A stretch of DNA of 64,000 bases from Bradyrhizobium sp. Arg816 (GCF_029989365.1 NZ_JAPRAQ010000019.1:62001-126000); one strand, 5' to 3'. Positions 46,295 through 55,161 are shown, counted from the stretch's first letter. Notes: generated by a model from the sequence alone, not told the origin. Made by a program: numbers and translations.

Positions 46295-46339
46295 CCCTTC
46301 ACGCAGGGGTGAGAGCTATTGCTCATCCCTGCGTGAAGG
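46295..46339 (+). terminator. Long hairpin after the DUF465 gene, probable terminator or RNA structure
   Basis: CCTTCACGCAGGGGTGAG at 46296-46313 pairs with CTCATCCCTGCGTGAAGG at 46322-46339, a nearly perfect 18-bp stem with one G-T pair and an 8-base loop. No T-run follows (TTAGCG). It could act as a terminator with Rho, or protect a short transcript. Confidence 0.7.
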
Positions 46340-46370
46340 TTAGCGCCGTGCAAAGCTATTTGCGCGGCGT

Positions 46371-46413
46371 TCTTTACGCGAGCCGGTATCCACTTCGCTT
46401 CGAAAACGCTCTA
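46371..46413 (-). repeat. CTAGAGCGTTTTCGA-family dispersed repeat, copy 1
   Basis: On the minus strand this reads CTAGAGCGTTTTCGAAGCGAA, then GTGGATACCGGCTCGCGTAAAGA. Its TAG is the stop codon of the oxidase gene on that strand. A second copy in the same gene-relative position is at 50401-50446. Confidence 0.85.
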
Positions 46414-47514
46414 GACGTTTGCGAGCTCAGCGACGTGGTCCGCGATCGCGAGCGATGACGTCAGCCCCGGCGATTCGATGCCGAACAGGTTGATCAGTCC
46501 TTCGACGCCGTGATCGCGCGGGCCCTGCATCAGAAAATCCTGCGTAGCCACCGCCGGCGGCACGATCTTCGGGCGAATGCCTGAATAGCTCGGGATCAGC
46601 GCGCCGTCGGGCAGCGTCGGCCAGTATTTCCGGATCGCCGGATAGAAGCGCTCGGCGCGTGATGGATCGACCTCGTAATTGATCGTCTCGATCCACTCGA
46701 CGTCGGGGCCGAAGCGTGCCTGCCCGGCCATGTCCAGCGTCAGGTGCACGCCGAGCCCACCCGGCTCGGGCACCGGGTAGATCAGGTGCGAGAACGGTGC
46801 CCTGGCGTTGCAGCTGAAATAATTTCCCTTGGCGAGATAGGCCGGCGGAATCCGGTCAATCGGCATGCCGTCGATGTGGCGTGCGACCGTTGTTGCCGAG
46901 AGCCCGGCGGCGTTGACGAGCAGGCCGCATTGCAGCGTCATCGGCGCTTCGCCGCCGGCGTCGATCTCGATCACATCGCCTGATGCCTTGGCGCGGATCA
47001 GCGGGGTGTGAAACGCAAAGGCCGCGCCGGCCGCCTCGGCCTCGCCGCGCAGCGAGAGCATGTAGGCGTGGCTGTCGATGATGCCGGTCGATGGCGAGAG
47101 CAGCGCGGCATCGCAGGCGAGCGCCGGCTCCAGCGCGCGTGCGGCCTCGCCGGTGAGCAGCTGCATGTCGAGCACGCCATTGGCCTCGGCATGCGCCTTG
47201 ATCGATTGCAGCTTCTCGGTCTCCTTGGCGCTGGTCGCGACGATCAGCTTGCCGCAATTCTTGTGCGGGATGCCGCGCTCGCCGCAGTAGCGATACAGCG
47301 CATGCTTGCCGCTGACGCACATGCGCGCCATCCAGCTGCCGGCGCGGTAATAGATCCCGGCATGGATCACCTCGCTGTTGCGCGAGGAGGTAATGGTGCC
47401 GATGGCCTCGGCTTCCTCGAGCACGATCACCTCGCGCCCGGCCTGGGCAAGCTTTCGAGCCACCGCGAGCCCGACGACGCCAGCTCCGATGACGACGCAA
47501 TCGACCCTATCCAT
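46411..47514 (-). CDS. lhgO: FAD-dependent oxidase/dehydrogenase of the L-2-hydroxyglutarate oxidase type
   Basis: A 367-residue flavoprotein. It has the dinucleotide motif CVVIGAGVVGLAVARKLAQAG and the TSSRNSEVIHAGIYY stretch typical of LhgO-like members of the DAO superfamily. It also has KLIVATS, LSPSTGIIDSHAYML, LVNAAGLSATTVAR, FSHLIYPVPEPGGLGVHLT and the C-terminal SPGLTSSLAIADHVAEL. The probable reaction is oxidation of L-2-hydroxyglutarate to 2-oxoglutarate. A broader FAD-dependent oxidoreductase function cannot be excluded. It is divergent from the PAS-GGDEF-EAL gene. Confidence 0.85.
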   Translation of the reverse strand: MDRVDCVVIGAGVVGLAVARKLAQAGREVIVLEEAEAIGTITSSRNSEVIHAGIYYRAGSWMARMCVSGKHALYRYCGERGIPHKNCGKLIVATSAKETEKLQSIKAHAEANGVLDMQLLTGEAARALEPALACDAALLSPSTGIIDSHAYMLSLRGEAEAAGAAFAFHTPLIRAKASGDVIEIDAGGEAPMTLQCGLLVNAAGLSATTVARHIDGMPIDRIPPAYLAKGNYFSCNARAPFSHLIYPVPEPGGLGVHLTLDMAGQARFGPDVEWIETINYEVDPSRAERFYPAIRKYWPTLPDGALIPSYSGIRPKIVPPAVATQDFLMQGPRDHGVEGLINLFGIESPGLTSSLAIADHVAELANV

Positions 47515-47603
47515 GGTTGTGCAGTTTATCCGTTGAAAGCATCGGTGGCATCAGGCCCGAGAACCACGGCGCCGGGCCGTTTTCCATTAAGGAAACATTT
47601 ATC

Positions 47604-47717
47604 ATGTCAGGGCAATTGCCGTATTTGGCGTCACATTTTTCTGTTGCGCGTACAGGCGTTTACCCGATCCAAACCCGTGAAGCCAGACAATCCGACGTTG
47701 AAATCGCGGGTGGCTGA
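47604..47717 (+). CDS. Possible 37-residue leader peptide overlapping the GGDEF-EAL start
   Basis: An ATG with AAGGAAA 8 bases upstream begins a short frame (MSGQLPYLASHFSV, then RTGVYPIQTREARQ). Its TGA shares a base with the ATG of the large c-di-GMP gene (TGATG at 47715-47719). The arrangement suggests translational coupling. Alternatively the coupling is accidental and this is untranslated leader. Confidence 0.4.
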   Translation: MSGQLPYLASHFSVARTGVYPIQTREARQSDVEIAGG

Positions 47718-50404
47718 TGGCTGAGAAGAACTGGCACGTGGGCAGCACGCTTCCGATTGCTGTGCAGGCCGTCGTGTGCCTGGGCAGCGCGGTCGCGCCC
47801 GCGCGCGCCTTCGCGCTCGCGGACAGCTTCGCCCCGCCGAGCTATCTCGGCAAGCTCGATCCCAATTTGGTCTGGGAAGCGCTGATCGGCGGCATCGTCG
47901 TCTGTGCGTTCCTGGCCGCCATCGCGCTATGGATCCATTCCTCGCTGCGTCGCACCAGGCGCTTGCAGCTGCGGCGCAACGCCTTCGTCTCCTCCGCCAT
48001 GAACAATCTCAACCAGGGCGTGGTGATGACGGATGCGCAACGACGCATCATGTTCTGCAACGACCGCTATCTCGAGATCTACGGCCTGGCGCGCTCGGAC
48101 CTGTGGACCGGCATGACCGGCTACGACATCCTCGAACTCAGGCGCAAGCGCGACGTCCTCGGCGGTGTCTCCGACGACGAGTTCTACGAGAAGGCGGCGA
48201 GCGCCAACGGCCTGATCACCGAACTGCCTGATGGCCGCGCCATCCTGGTGAAATATTTCGTGTTGCCGAACGGCGGCTCGGTCGCGACGCATCTGGACGT
48301 CAGCGATCAGCGCAAGCTGTCACGGCAGCTCGCCTCCACCAAGCAATTCCTGGAAACCGTGCTGGACAACGTGCCGGCCTGCGTCGCCGCGAAGAACATC
48401 GAGGACGGTCGTTACATCTTCGCCAACAGCGCCTATGAACGGTTCTGGGGGTTCTCGCGCGACCACGCCGTCGGCAAGAATGCGCGGGAGCTGTTCGCGC
48501 CCATCTCGGCGGCCAGCATCGAGGCGGCCGACAAGGCGGCGCTGAATTCGTCGGACGGCCAGTTCCGCAATGAATTCGAAGTTGACCGCGCCGGTGAACG
48601 GCGCATGGTTGCCTCGATCCGGATCGTGGTCCGCAACGAGAGCAACAAGCCCGAATTCCTGATGCTCGTGTTCGAGGATATCACCGACCGCCGCTCGCTG
48701 TCGCAGGAGCTGGAGAGCACGAAAAAGTTCTTGGAGCTCGTGGTCGACAACATCCCGGTGGCGCTGATCGTGGAGCAGGTCAAGGACGGCCGCTACCTGC
48801 TCGCCAACCGCAGCGCCGAGACCATCCTCAACCGCCGGCGCGAGGAAGCCACGGGCCTGACCGCCTCCGACATCTTCAATCCCAAGGAAGCCAAGCTGAT
48901 CATCGCGCGCGACGAGGCCGCGATCAAGAAGCGCGGGATGATCACCGAGGAGCACCCGATCTCCACCAAGGACGGCCTGCGGCTGTTCCTGACCCGGCGG
49001 GCGACCGTGCTCAGCGATGCCGGCGAGCCGCAATATCTGATCAAGACCCACGAAGACGTCACCGACCGCCGGCAGACCGAGTCGCGCATGGCGCACATGG
49101 CCTATCACGACGGCCTCACCGATTTGCCGAACCGCGCCGCCTTCCTTCAGGCGCTGACCCAGATGATCGAGGCCTGCGAAGGCACCAGCGAGGAGTTCGC
49201 CGTGCTCTGCCTCGACCTCGACGGCCTCAAGGAGGTCAACGACGTCTTCGGTCATGCGCTCGGCGACAAGCTCTTGATCGAGGTGGCCCACCGGCTTCAG
49301 GATTCCGCACGCGGCGGCGTGGTGGCGCGCCTGTCCGGCGACGAGTTCGGCCTCATCATCGACGGCAAGCAGCCGGAGGCGGGCCTTGCGCTGGCGCAGC
49401 AGCTCGGCGAGGCCGTTGCCCGGGAATTTCAGATCGACGGCCGGGCGGTCCGCGCCGGCGTCACCACCGGCATGTCGATCTTCCCGCATAATGGTGCCGA
49501 CGGCGCGTCGCTGCTGGCCAATGCCGGCGCGGCGCTGTTCCGCGCCAAGCAGAAGTCGCGCGGCACGATCAGCCTTTACCAGCCGGAGATGGACCAGCAG
49601 ATCCGCGATCGCCGCGTGCTGCATCAGGACCTGTCGAACGCGATCAAGAACGGCGAGCTTTCGCTCGCCTTCCAGCCGCAGGGGATCGCGCGCCACAGTG
49701 TCGCCGAGAGCGAGATCATCGGTTTCGAGGCGCTGGCGCGCTGGCAGCATCCGGTGCGCGGCCAGGTCTCCCCGGCCGAATTCATCCCGATCGCCGAGGA
49801 GAGCGGCCTGATCGTCGAGATGGGCGAGTGGATTTTGCGGCAGGCCTGCCGCGAGGCGGCGTCCTGGCCGAAGCCGCTCCAGGTCGCGGTCAATTTGTCG
49901 CCGGCGCAGTTCATGCACGGCGACGTGGTCGGGCTGGTCCATTCGATCCTGATCGAGACGGGCCTGGCGCCCGGCCGGCTCGAGCTGGAAATCACCGAGG
50001 GCGTGCTGATCGAGGACTTTGATCGCGGTCTCGCGCTGCTGCGCCGGCTGAAGGCGCTCGGCGTGCGCATCTCCATGGACGATTTTGGCAGCGGTTACTC
50101 TTCGCTGAGCTATCTCCAGGCGTTCCCGTTCGACAAGATCAAGATCGACCGCGCCTTCATCATGAATCTCGGCCGCAATCCGCAATCGGCGGCCATCGTG
50201 CGCGCCGTGATCGATCTCGGCCACGGCCTCGAAATGTCGATCATCGCCGAGGGCGTCGAGACCCTCGATCAGCTCGCCTTCCTTGCCAAGGAAGGTTGCG
50301 ACGGCGTGCAGGGCTACCTGCTCGGCAAGCCGCTGCCGATCGGCAAATATGCCGGCCTCGTCGGCCGCGCCGAGACGATGGAGCTTGCGCTCAAGACCGG
50401 CTAG
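47717..50404 (+). CDS. Membrane PAS-PAS-PAS-GGDEF-EAL c-di-GMP protein
   Basis: An 895-residue protein. A signal-like stretch and a membrane helix (EALIGGIVVCAFLAAIALWI, about 55-75) are followed by three PAS-like modules (about 88-200, 205-330 and 335-455). The GGDEF domain (about 465-625) has ARLSGDEFGLII, so the first Gly is Ser and the RxxD I-site is missing (RGGV). The EAL domain (about 640-890) has FEALARW, NLSPAQF, EITEGVL, MDDFGSGYSSL, KIDRAFI, EGVET and QGYLLGKPL, all consistent with an active phosphodiesterase. It therefore probably degrades c-di-GMP, with PAS-regulated GGDEF input (inference). Its TAG stop lies at the edge of a dispersed repeat. Confidence 0.95.
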   Translation: MAEKNWHVGSTLPIAVQAVVCLGSAVAPARAFALADSFAPPSYLGKLDPNLVWEALIGGIVVCAFLAAIALWIHSSLRRTRRLQLRRNAFVSSAMNNLNQGVVMTDAQRRIMFCNDRYLEIYGLARSDLWTGMTGYDILELRRKRDVLGGVSDDEFYEKAASANGLITELPDGRAILVKYFVLPNGGSVATHLDVSDQRKLSRQLASTKQFLETVLDNVPACVAAKNIEDGRYIFANSAYERFWGFSRDHAVGKNARELFAPISAASIEAADKAALNSSDGQFRNEFEVDRAGERRMVASIRIVVRNESNKPEFLMLVFEDITDRRSLSQELESTKKFLELVVDNIPVALIVEQVKDGRYLLANRSAETILNRRREEATGLTASDIFNPKEAKLIIARDEAAIKKRGMITEEHPISTKDGLRLFLTRRATVLSDAGEPQYLIKTHEDVTDRRQTESRMAHMAYHDGLTDLPNRAAFLQALTQMIEACEGTSEEFAVLCLDLDGLKEVNDVFGHALGDKLLIEVAHRLQDSARGGVVARLSGDEFGLIIDGKQPEAGLALAQQLGEAVAREFQIDGRAVRAGVTTGMSIFPHNGADGASLLANAGAALFRAKQKSRGTISLYQPEMDQQIRDRRVLHQDLSNAIKNGELSLAFQPQGIARHSVAESEIIGFEALARWQHPVRGQVSPAEFIPIAEESGLIVEMGEWILRQACREAASWPKPLQVAVNLSPAQFMHGDVVGLVHSILIETGLAPGRLELEITEGVLIEDFDRGLALLRRLKALGVRISMDDFGSGYSSLSYLQAFPFDKIKIDRAFIMNLGRNPQSAAIVRAVIDLGHGLEMSIIAEGVETLDQLAFLAKEGCDGVQGYLLGKPLPIGKYAGLVGRAETMELALKTG

Positions 50405-50446
50405 AGCGTTTTCGAGCCAAGTGGATACCGGTTCGCGCAAAGAAAA
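50401..50446 (+). repeat. CTAGAGCGTTTTCGA-family dispersed repeat, copy 2
   Basis: Reads CTAGAGCGTTTTCGAGCC, then AAGTGGATACCGGTTCGCGCAAAGAAAAC. The TAG is the stop of the GGDEF-EAL gene. It matches copy 1 at 46371-46413 over about 40 bases. Confidence 0.85.
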
Positions 50447-50540
50447 CACGTCAAAACAAGAATCCAAAGCTCCGTTCCGATTTCATCGGAATGGAAATGG
50501 CTCTAGTGATGGCAGGCGCTAGCTCCCATTCGACGGCTTC

Positions 50541-52001
50541 ATGGCGGATTACGACCTTGCGATCATCGGCGGCGGCCTGAACGGTGTCAGCCTCGCTCGC
50601 GATGCGGCCGGCCGCGGCCTGCGGGTCATTCTGCTGGAGCAGGGCGATCTCGGCGGCGCGGCGTCATCGGCGACGCCGCGGCTGATCCATGGCGATCTGT
50701 CGGTGCTGGAACGCCGCGGTTTTTGGCGGGTGCGCCGGGCGTTGGCCGAGCGCCGGACCTGGCTTGCCATCGCGCCGCATCTGGTCCGGCCGATGCGTTT
50801 CGTGATCCCGGCCCATTCCGAGGAGCGTCCACCCTGGCTGCTGCGCGCCGGCTTGTACCTCTATGACAGCCTCACCGGTCGGAGCGGCCTGCCTGCCGCG
50901 ACGACCCTCGACATCACGCATCATCCGGTCGGCAACGCGCTGAAGCGCCCGTTCGGCACGGCTTTCGAATATTCGGACTGCGTCGTCGATGATTCCCGCC
51001 TGGTGGTGCTGACGGCGCTGGACGCCGCCGAACGCGGCGCTGCGATCCGGACCGGGGCGCGCTGTGTCCGCGCCGATCGAACCGATACATGGCGCCTCGC
51101 GGTGGTCGATCGTGGCCATCGCCGCGTGATCACGGCCCGGGCGCTGGCCAATGCCAGCGGCGGCTGGACGTCGATCGTCGCAGAGACCGTGCTGCGCCAG
51201 CCGCAGCCCACCATGGCGGCCATGCAGATGAGCCAGATCATCGTGCCCAGGCTGTTCGAGTCCGACAACGTCTACGTCTTCCAGAACAGCGATGGGCGGC
51301 TGATCTTCGCGAGCCCCCTCGAACGCGATTTCACGCTGATCGGAACGGTCACCCGTGATTTCACCGGTGATCCCGCGATCGTGGCGATGCCTGGGGCCGA
51401 CGTCAGCTATCTCTGCGAGGCGGCCAGCCGCTATTTCCGCGAGCGCGTCGCGCCCACCGACGTGGTGCGTGCGGTCTCCGGCGTCAACCTGACGCTGGCG
51501 TCCGTGCGGCGGCGCGACGGGACGACGCTGTTCCACGCGCGCCGGCGCAAGGCGCCGCTGATCACGATGTTCGGCGGCGACGTCACCACCGCGCGCCTGC
51601 GCGCCGAGCGGGCCGTGACGAAGCTGACGCCGTTCTATCCGATGTCGCCGCCCTGGACGGCTGGCGCAGCGTTGCCCGGCGGAGACTTTGCCTGGGATCG
51701 TTTCGACACCGAAGTCGACCTCGCCCGCGACCGCTGGCGCTTTCTGTCGGAGCCGCAGGCCCAGCGTCTGGTTGCCGCCTATGGCTCGCGATTAGCCGCA
51801 GTGCTCGGCGAGGCGAAGAGCCGTGAGGAGCTCGGTCCGGCCTTCGGTCCCGAACTGACCGGCGCCGAGGTGCGCTATCTCATGACCCACGAATGGGCGC
51901 GTTTTCCCGACGATATTCTGTGGCGGCGTTCCAAGCTCGGTCTGACGATGCCGGCGGCGGATCGCGACGCGCTGGCCGCGTTCATGGCGAGTGTGAGCTA
52001 G
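50541..52001 (+). CDS. glpD: Glycerol-3-phosphate dehydrogenase (FAD-dependent)
   Basis: A 486-residue flavoprotein that oxidises sn-glycerol 3-phosphate to dihydroxyacetone phosphate and passes electrons to quinone. The FAD motif LAIIGGGLNGVSLARDAAGRG begins at residue 6, followed by GDLGGAASSATPRLIHGDLSVLE, VVLTALDAAERGAAI, RALANASGGWTS and SPLERDFTLIGTVTRDFTGDP. The C-terminal part has AEVRYLMTHEWARFPDDILWRRSKLGL, the helical domain of the family. The gene heads a run of genes encoding an ABC importer half-system, suggesting that glycerol phosphate or a related compound is imported. A repeat follows. Confidence 0.95.
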   Translation: MADYDLAIIGGGLNGVSLARDAAGRGLRVILLEQGDLGGAASSATPRLIHGDLSVLERRGFWRVRRALAERRTWLAIAPHLVRPMRFVIPAHSEERPPWLLRAGLYLYDSLTGRSGLPAATTLDITHHPVGNALKRPFGTAFEYSDCVVDDSRLVVLTALDAAERGAAIRTGARCVRADRTDTWRLAVVDRGHRRVITARALANASGGWTSIVAETVLRQPQPTMAAMQMSQIIVPRLFESDNVYVFQNSDGRLIFASPLERDFTLIGTVTRDFTGDPAIVAMPGADVSYLCEAASRYFRERVAPTDVVRAVSGVNLTLASVRRRDGTTLFHARRRKAPLITMFGGDVTTARLRAERAVTKLTPFYPMSPPWTAGAALPGGDFAWDRFDTEVDLARDRWRFLSEPQAQRLVAAYGSRLAAVLGEAKSREELGPAFGPELTGAEVRYLMTHEWARFPDDILWRRSKLGLTMPAADRDALAAFMASVS

Positions 52002-52005
52002 TGGC

Positions 52006-52092
52006 GTAGCCCGGATGGAGCGAAGCGCAATCCGGGAAAGTCTCACCACCGATGGACCGTCCCGGATTACGCTTGCGCTCCATCCGGGCTAC
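52006..52092. repeat. Dispersed palindromic repeat, GTAGCCCGGATGGAGC family, copy 2
   Basis: GTAGCCCGGATGGAGCGAAGCGCAATCCGGG at the left and CCCGGATTACGCTTGCGCTCCATCCGGGCTAC at the right form an 87-base hairpin five bases after glpD. It is the second copy of the element at 20584-20668. Confidence 0.9.
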
Positions 52093-52180
52093 GGGACTGC
52101 GGTGGAAGTTACCCCCTGAACCGGTTGAGCTGGGGACGATCGGCCGCTAGCGTGCGGCGGAATCGGGGTTGGCAGGGACC

Positions 52181-53338
52181 ATGACGGACGAATTGCCCAA
52201 GATAGACGCCGGCGGAGATGCGCTTCCTGCGGCGGGGCAGCCGCTGCTGCGCATCGAGGGCGTCGCCAAGACCTTTGGGACGTTCCGGGCCGTCGACGGC
52301 GTGTCGCTCGACATCAAGGCCGGCGAGTTCTTCGCGCTGCTGGGCCCCAGCGGCTGTGGCAAGACCACGCTCTTGCGTATGCTCGCCGGGTTCGAAGCGC
52401 CGGACGAAGGGCGCATCTTGCTCGGCGGCCGGGACATCGCGCAGGCGCTGCCGCATGAGCGCCCGATCAACATGATGTTCCAGAACTACGCGCTATTTCC
52501 GCATCTCTCCGTGCGCGACAACATTGCGTTCGGCCTGAAGCGGGCCGGCATGGCGCGCGGCGACATCGCCACGCGCGTGGCGGAAATGATTGCGCTGGTG
52601 AAGCTCGAGGGGTTGGAGAAGCGTAAGCCCGACCAGCTCTCCGGCGGTCAGCGTCAGCGCGTGGCGCTGGCGCGTGCATTGGCGCGGCGGCCGCAGCTTC
52701 TGCTGCTCGACGAGCCCCTCGCGGCGCTCGACAAGAAGCTGCGCGAGAGCACGCAGGGCGAGCTGATGGAGCTGCAGCGCCGGCTCGGCATGACCTTCAT
52801 CATCGTCACCCACGACCAGGAGGAAGCCATGACCATGGCGAGCCGGATCGGCGTGATGAAGGCCGGCAAGCTGGCCCAGGTCGCGAGCCCCCGCGAACTC
52901 TATGAAGCGCCGCGCTCGCGCTGGATCGCGGAGTTCGTCGGCGACATCAATCTGTTCGACGGCGAGTCCAAATTGCGCGACGGTCATCGTCTGATCATTG
53001 GCACGCGTGATGCGGGTGCGCTGGTGGTCGCCGAGCCGCGCGAAGGCGTCGGCGCGGGAAAATTGGCGGTCGCGATCCGCCCGGAGAAGGTCAAGCTGTC
53101 GCGTCGCGGTCCGGTGAGCGTGGCCGGTCGTGAGACGGCGATCAACAGCCTAGACGGCGTGGTCGCCGACATCTGCTATCTCGGCGGCACCACCACCTAC
53201 AAGGTGAAGCTCGATGCCGGCGGAATCGTGCAGGCGTCGGTCCCCAACAGCGCGCGCCTCGACGTCGACGCCTACAGCCTGAACCAGCATGTCGTCGCCT
53301 GGTTCACGCCCGACGACTGCGTGGTGCTGCAATCATGA
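52181..53338 (+). CDS. ABC transporter ATP-binding protein, PotA type
   Basis: A 385-residue ATPase of the importer class. Landmarks are Walker A GPSGCGKTT, the Q-loop FQNYALFPHLSV, the signature LSGGQRQRVALARALARRP, Walker B LLLLDEPLAALDKK and the switch His in IIVTHDQEEAMTMA. The C-terminal third is a TOBE-type regulatory domain (IRPEKVKLSR, DGVVADICYLGGTTTYKV). The start is uncertain between 52181 (ATG) and 52169 (TTG). Its stop overlaps the following permease start (ATGA). By similarity it belongs with spermidine/putrescine-type systems, although the substrate is not proven. Confidence 0.95.
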   Translation: MTDELPKIDAGGDALPAAGQPLLRIEGVAKTFGTFRAVDGVSLDIKAGEFFALLGPSGCGKTTLLRMLAGFEAPDEGRILLGGRDIAQALPHERPINMMFQNYALFPHLSVRDNIAFGLKRAGMARGDIATRVAEMIALVKLEGLEKRKPDQLSGGQRQRVALARALARRPQLLLLDEPLAALDKKLRESTQGELMELQRRLGMTFIIVTHDQEEAMTMASRIGVMKAGKLAQVASPRELYEAPRSRWIAEFVGDINLFDGESKLRDGHRLIIGTRDAGALVVAEPREGVGAGKLAVAIRPEKVKLSRRGPVSVAGRETAINSLDGVVADICYLGGTTTYKVKLDAGGIVQASVPNSARLDVDAYSLNQHVVAWFTPDDCVVLQS

Positions 53339-54249
53339 GCTCGCGCCGCATCTTCGCGCGGCCGGCGCGCTTTGCCGCGATCGCGCCCTATGTCTGGATG
53401 CTGCTGTTCTTCCTGGTGCCGTTCGGCTTCGTGCTCAAGATCAGCCTGTCGCAGACGGCGATCGCGCAGCCGCCCTACGAACCGGTGTTCGACCTGATGG
53501 CGGGATGGGAGGCGCTCAAGGCCGCGTTCGCCGCGCTGTCGATCGACAATTTTAGGCTGATCGCCTCCGACGACATCTACGTGTTCGCCTATGTGCGCAG
53601 CCTCACCGTCGCCGTCACCGCGACTGCGCTATTGCTCGTGATCGGCTATCCCATCGCCTATGGCATGGCGCGGTTGCCGAAGCGCTGGCAGGCGGTGGCG
53701 ATGGTGCTGGTGATCGTGCCGTTCTGGACCTCGTTCCTGATCCGCATCTATGCCTGGATCAACATCCTCCAGCATGACGGCCTGCTGAACCAGATCCTGC
53801 TGGCGCTGCATCTGGTCAGCCAGCCGGTGGTGTGGCTCTCGACCGACACTGCGATGTATATCGGCATCGTCTACTCCTATCTGCCGTTCATGATCCTGCC
53901 GCTCTACGCGACGCTCGCGAAAATGGAGCCGGTGCTGGAGGAGGCGGCCTCTGATCTCGGCGCGCCGCCCTGGCAGGTGTTCTGGCTCGTCACCTTTCCG
54001 CTGTCGCTGCCCGGCGTCGGTGCCGGCGTGCTGCTGTGCTTCATCCCCATCGTGGGCGAGTTCGTGATTCCTGACCTTCTGGCCGGCTCCAATTCGCTGA
54101 TGATCGGCCAGACCCTGTGGCTCGAATTCTTCACCAACAAGGACTGGCCGGTGGCCTCCGCAGCGGCGATCGTGCTGCTGGTGCTGCTGCTGGTGCCGCT
54201 GCTGCTGTACGAGCGGCTGCAGAAGCGGCAGCTGGAACAGGGGCGCTGA
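53335..54249 (+). CDS. ABC transporter permease, PotB type
   Basis: A 304-residue membrane protein with about six helices. It has a first helix after IAPYVWMLLFFLVPFGFVLKIS and the conserved cytoplasmic EAA loop LEEAASDLGAPPWQVFWLVTFPLSLPGVGAG, which docks on the ATPase. A large periplasmic loop after helix 1 is usual. It overlaps the ATPase gene by four bases and the next permease starts four bases after its stop. It forms a heterodimer with the PotC-type protein by family analogy. Confidence 0.93.
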   Translation: MSSRRIFARPARFAAIAPYVWMLLFFLVPFGFVLKISLSQTAIAQPPYEPVFDLMAGWEALKAAFAALSIDNFRLIASDDIYVFAYVRSLTVAVTATALLLVIGYPIAYGMARLPKRWQAVAMVLVIVPFWTSFLIRIYAWINILQHDGLLNQILLALHLVSQPVVWLSTDTAMYIGIVYSYLPFMILPLYATLAKMEPVLEEAASDLGAPPWQVFWLVTFPLSLPGVGAGVLLCFIPIVGEFVIPDLLAGSNSLMIGQTLWLEFFTNKDWPVASAAAIVLLVLLLVPLLLYERLQKRQLEQGR

Positions 54250-54253
54250 AGCG

Positions 54254-55066
54254 ATGCGCAAGGTCTCCCGCCTGTCTCGCTTCAACATCGCCTCGCTCGC
54301 GCTGGGGCTTGCATTCCTCTATCTGCCGATCCTCATCCTCGTCATCTATTCCTTCAACGCCTCGCGGCTGGTGACGGTGTGGGGCGGCTGGTCGCTGCGC
54401 TGGTACCACGAGTTCTTCAACGACCGCGCCATGATCGAGGCGGCCTGGATGAGCCTGCGGGTCGCGGTCTCCTCTGCGACCATCGCCACGCTGCTCGGCA
54501 CGCTCGCAGCCGTTACGCTGTCGCGCGGCGAGCGGTTTCGCGGCCGCACGCTGTTCTCGGGCATGCTCTACGCGCCGCTGGTGATGCCGGAGGTGATCAC
54601 CGGATTGTCGCTGCTGCTGCTGTTCGTCGCGCTCAACGCCGAGCGCGGCTTCTGGACGGTGACGATCGCCCACACCACGCTGACGATGTGCTTCGTCGCG
54701 GTGGTCGTGCAGTCCCGCCTCGGCTCGCTCGACCGTTCGCTGGAGGAGGCGGCGATGGACCTCGGCTGCAACCCGGTTCGCGCCTTCGTCGCCGTGACGC
54801 TGCCGCTGATCGCGCCCGCGATCGTGGCGGGCTGGATGCTGGCCTTCACGCTGTCGCTCGACGATCTCGTAATCGCGAGTTTCACCACCGGCCCCGGCTC
54901 GGCGACGCTGCCGATCCGGATCTACTCGGAGGTGCGGCTTGGCGTGAAGCCCGAGATCAACGCGATCTGCACGCTGGTGATCGCCCTGATCGCGGTGGTC
55001 ATCGTCATCGCCTCGCTTGCCTCGAAACTGTCGAGCTCGCAGGGCGAGAGCGCGGCGCCGCTATAG
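54254..55066 (+). CDS. ABC transporter permease, PotC type
   Basis: A 270-residue membrane protein with six helices. Landmarks are FLYLPILILVIYSFNASRLV near the N-terminus, LLGTLAAVTLSRG, PEVITGLSLLLLFVAL and the EAA loop LEEAAMDLGCNPVRAFVAVTLPLIAPAI, followed by LSLDDLVIASFTTGPG. It is the second permease of the ATPase-permease-permease run. No binding-protein gene follows; instead a palindromic repeat and a convergent gene come next. Confidence 0.93.
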   Translation: MRKVSRLSRFNIASLALGLAFLYLPILILVIYSFNASRLVTVWGGWSLRWYHEFFNDRAMIEAAWMSLRVAVSSATIATLLGTLAAVTLSRGERFRGRTLFSGMLYAPLVMPEVITGLSLLLLFVALNAERGFWTVTIAHTTLTMCFVAVVVQSRLGSLDRSLEEAAMDLGCNPVRAFVAVTLPLIAPAIVAGWMLAFTLSLDDLVIASFTTGPGSATLPIRIYSEVRLGVKPEINAICTLVIALIAVVIVIASLASKLSSSQGESAAPL

Positions 55067-55074
55067 GTCCGGCT

Positions 55075-55152
55075 GTCATTGCGAGCGCAGCGAAGCAATC
55101 CAGACTGCCGTCGCGGAGAGATTCTGGATTGCTTCGCTACGCTCGCAATGAC
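55075..55152. repeat. Dispersed palindromic repeat at the junction of convergent permease genes
   Basis: GTCATTGCGAGCGCAGCGAAGCAATCCAGA at the left and TCTGGATTGCTTCGCTACGCTCGCAATGAC at the right are nearly perfect complements, forming a 78-base hairpin. It sits 8 bases after the PotC-type stop and 9 before the end of the opposing gene, so it may end both transcripts. Confidence 0.93.
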
Positions 55153-55161
55153 GAAAAGTCC

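Noticed and set aside
48320..50467. 715-residue minus-strand frame over the GGDEF-EAL gene
   Set aside because: Shadow; the plus-strand domains are unmistakable.
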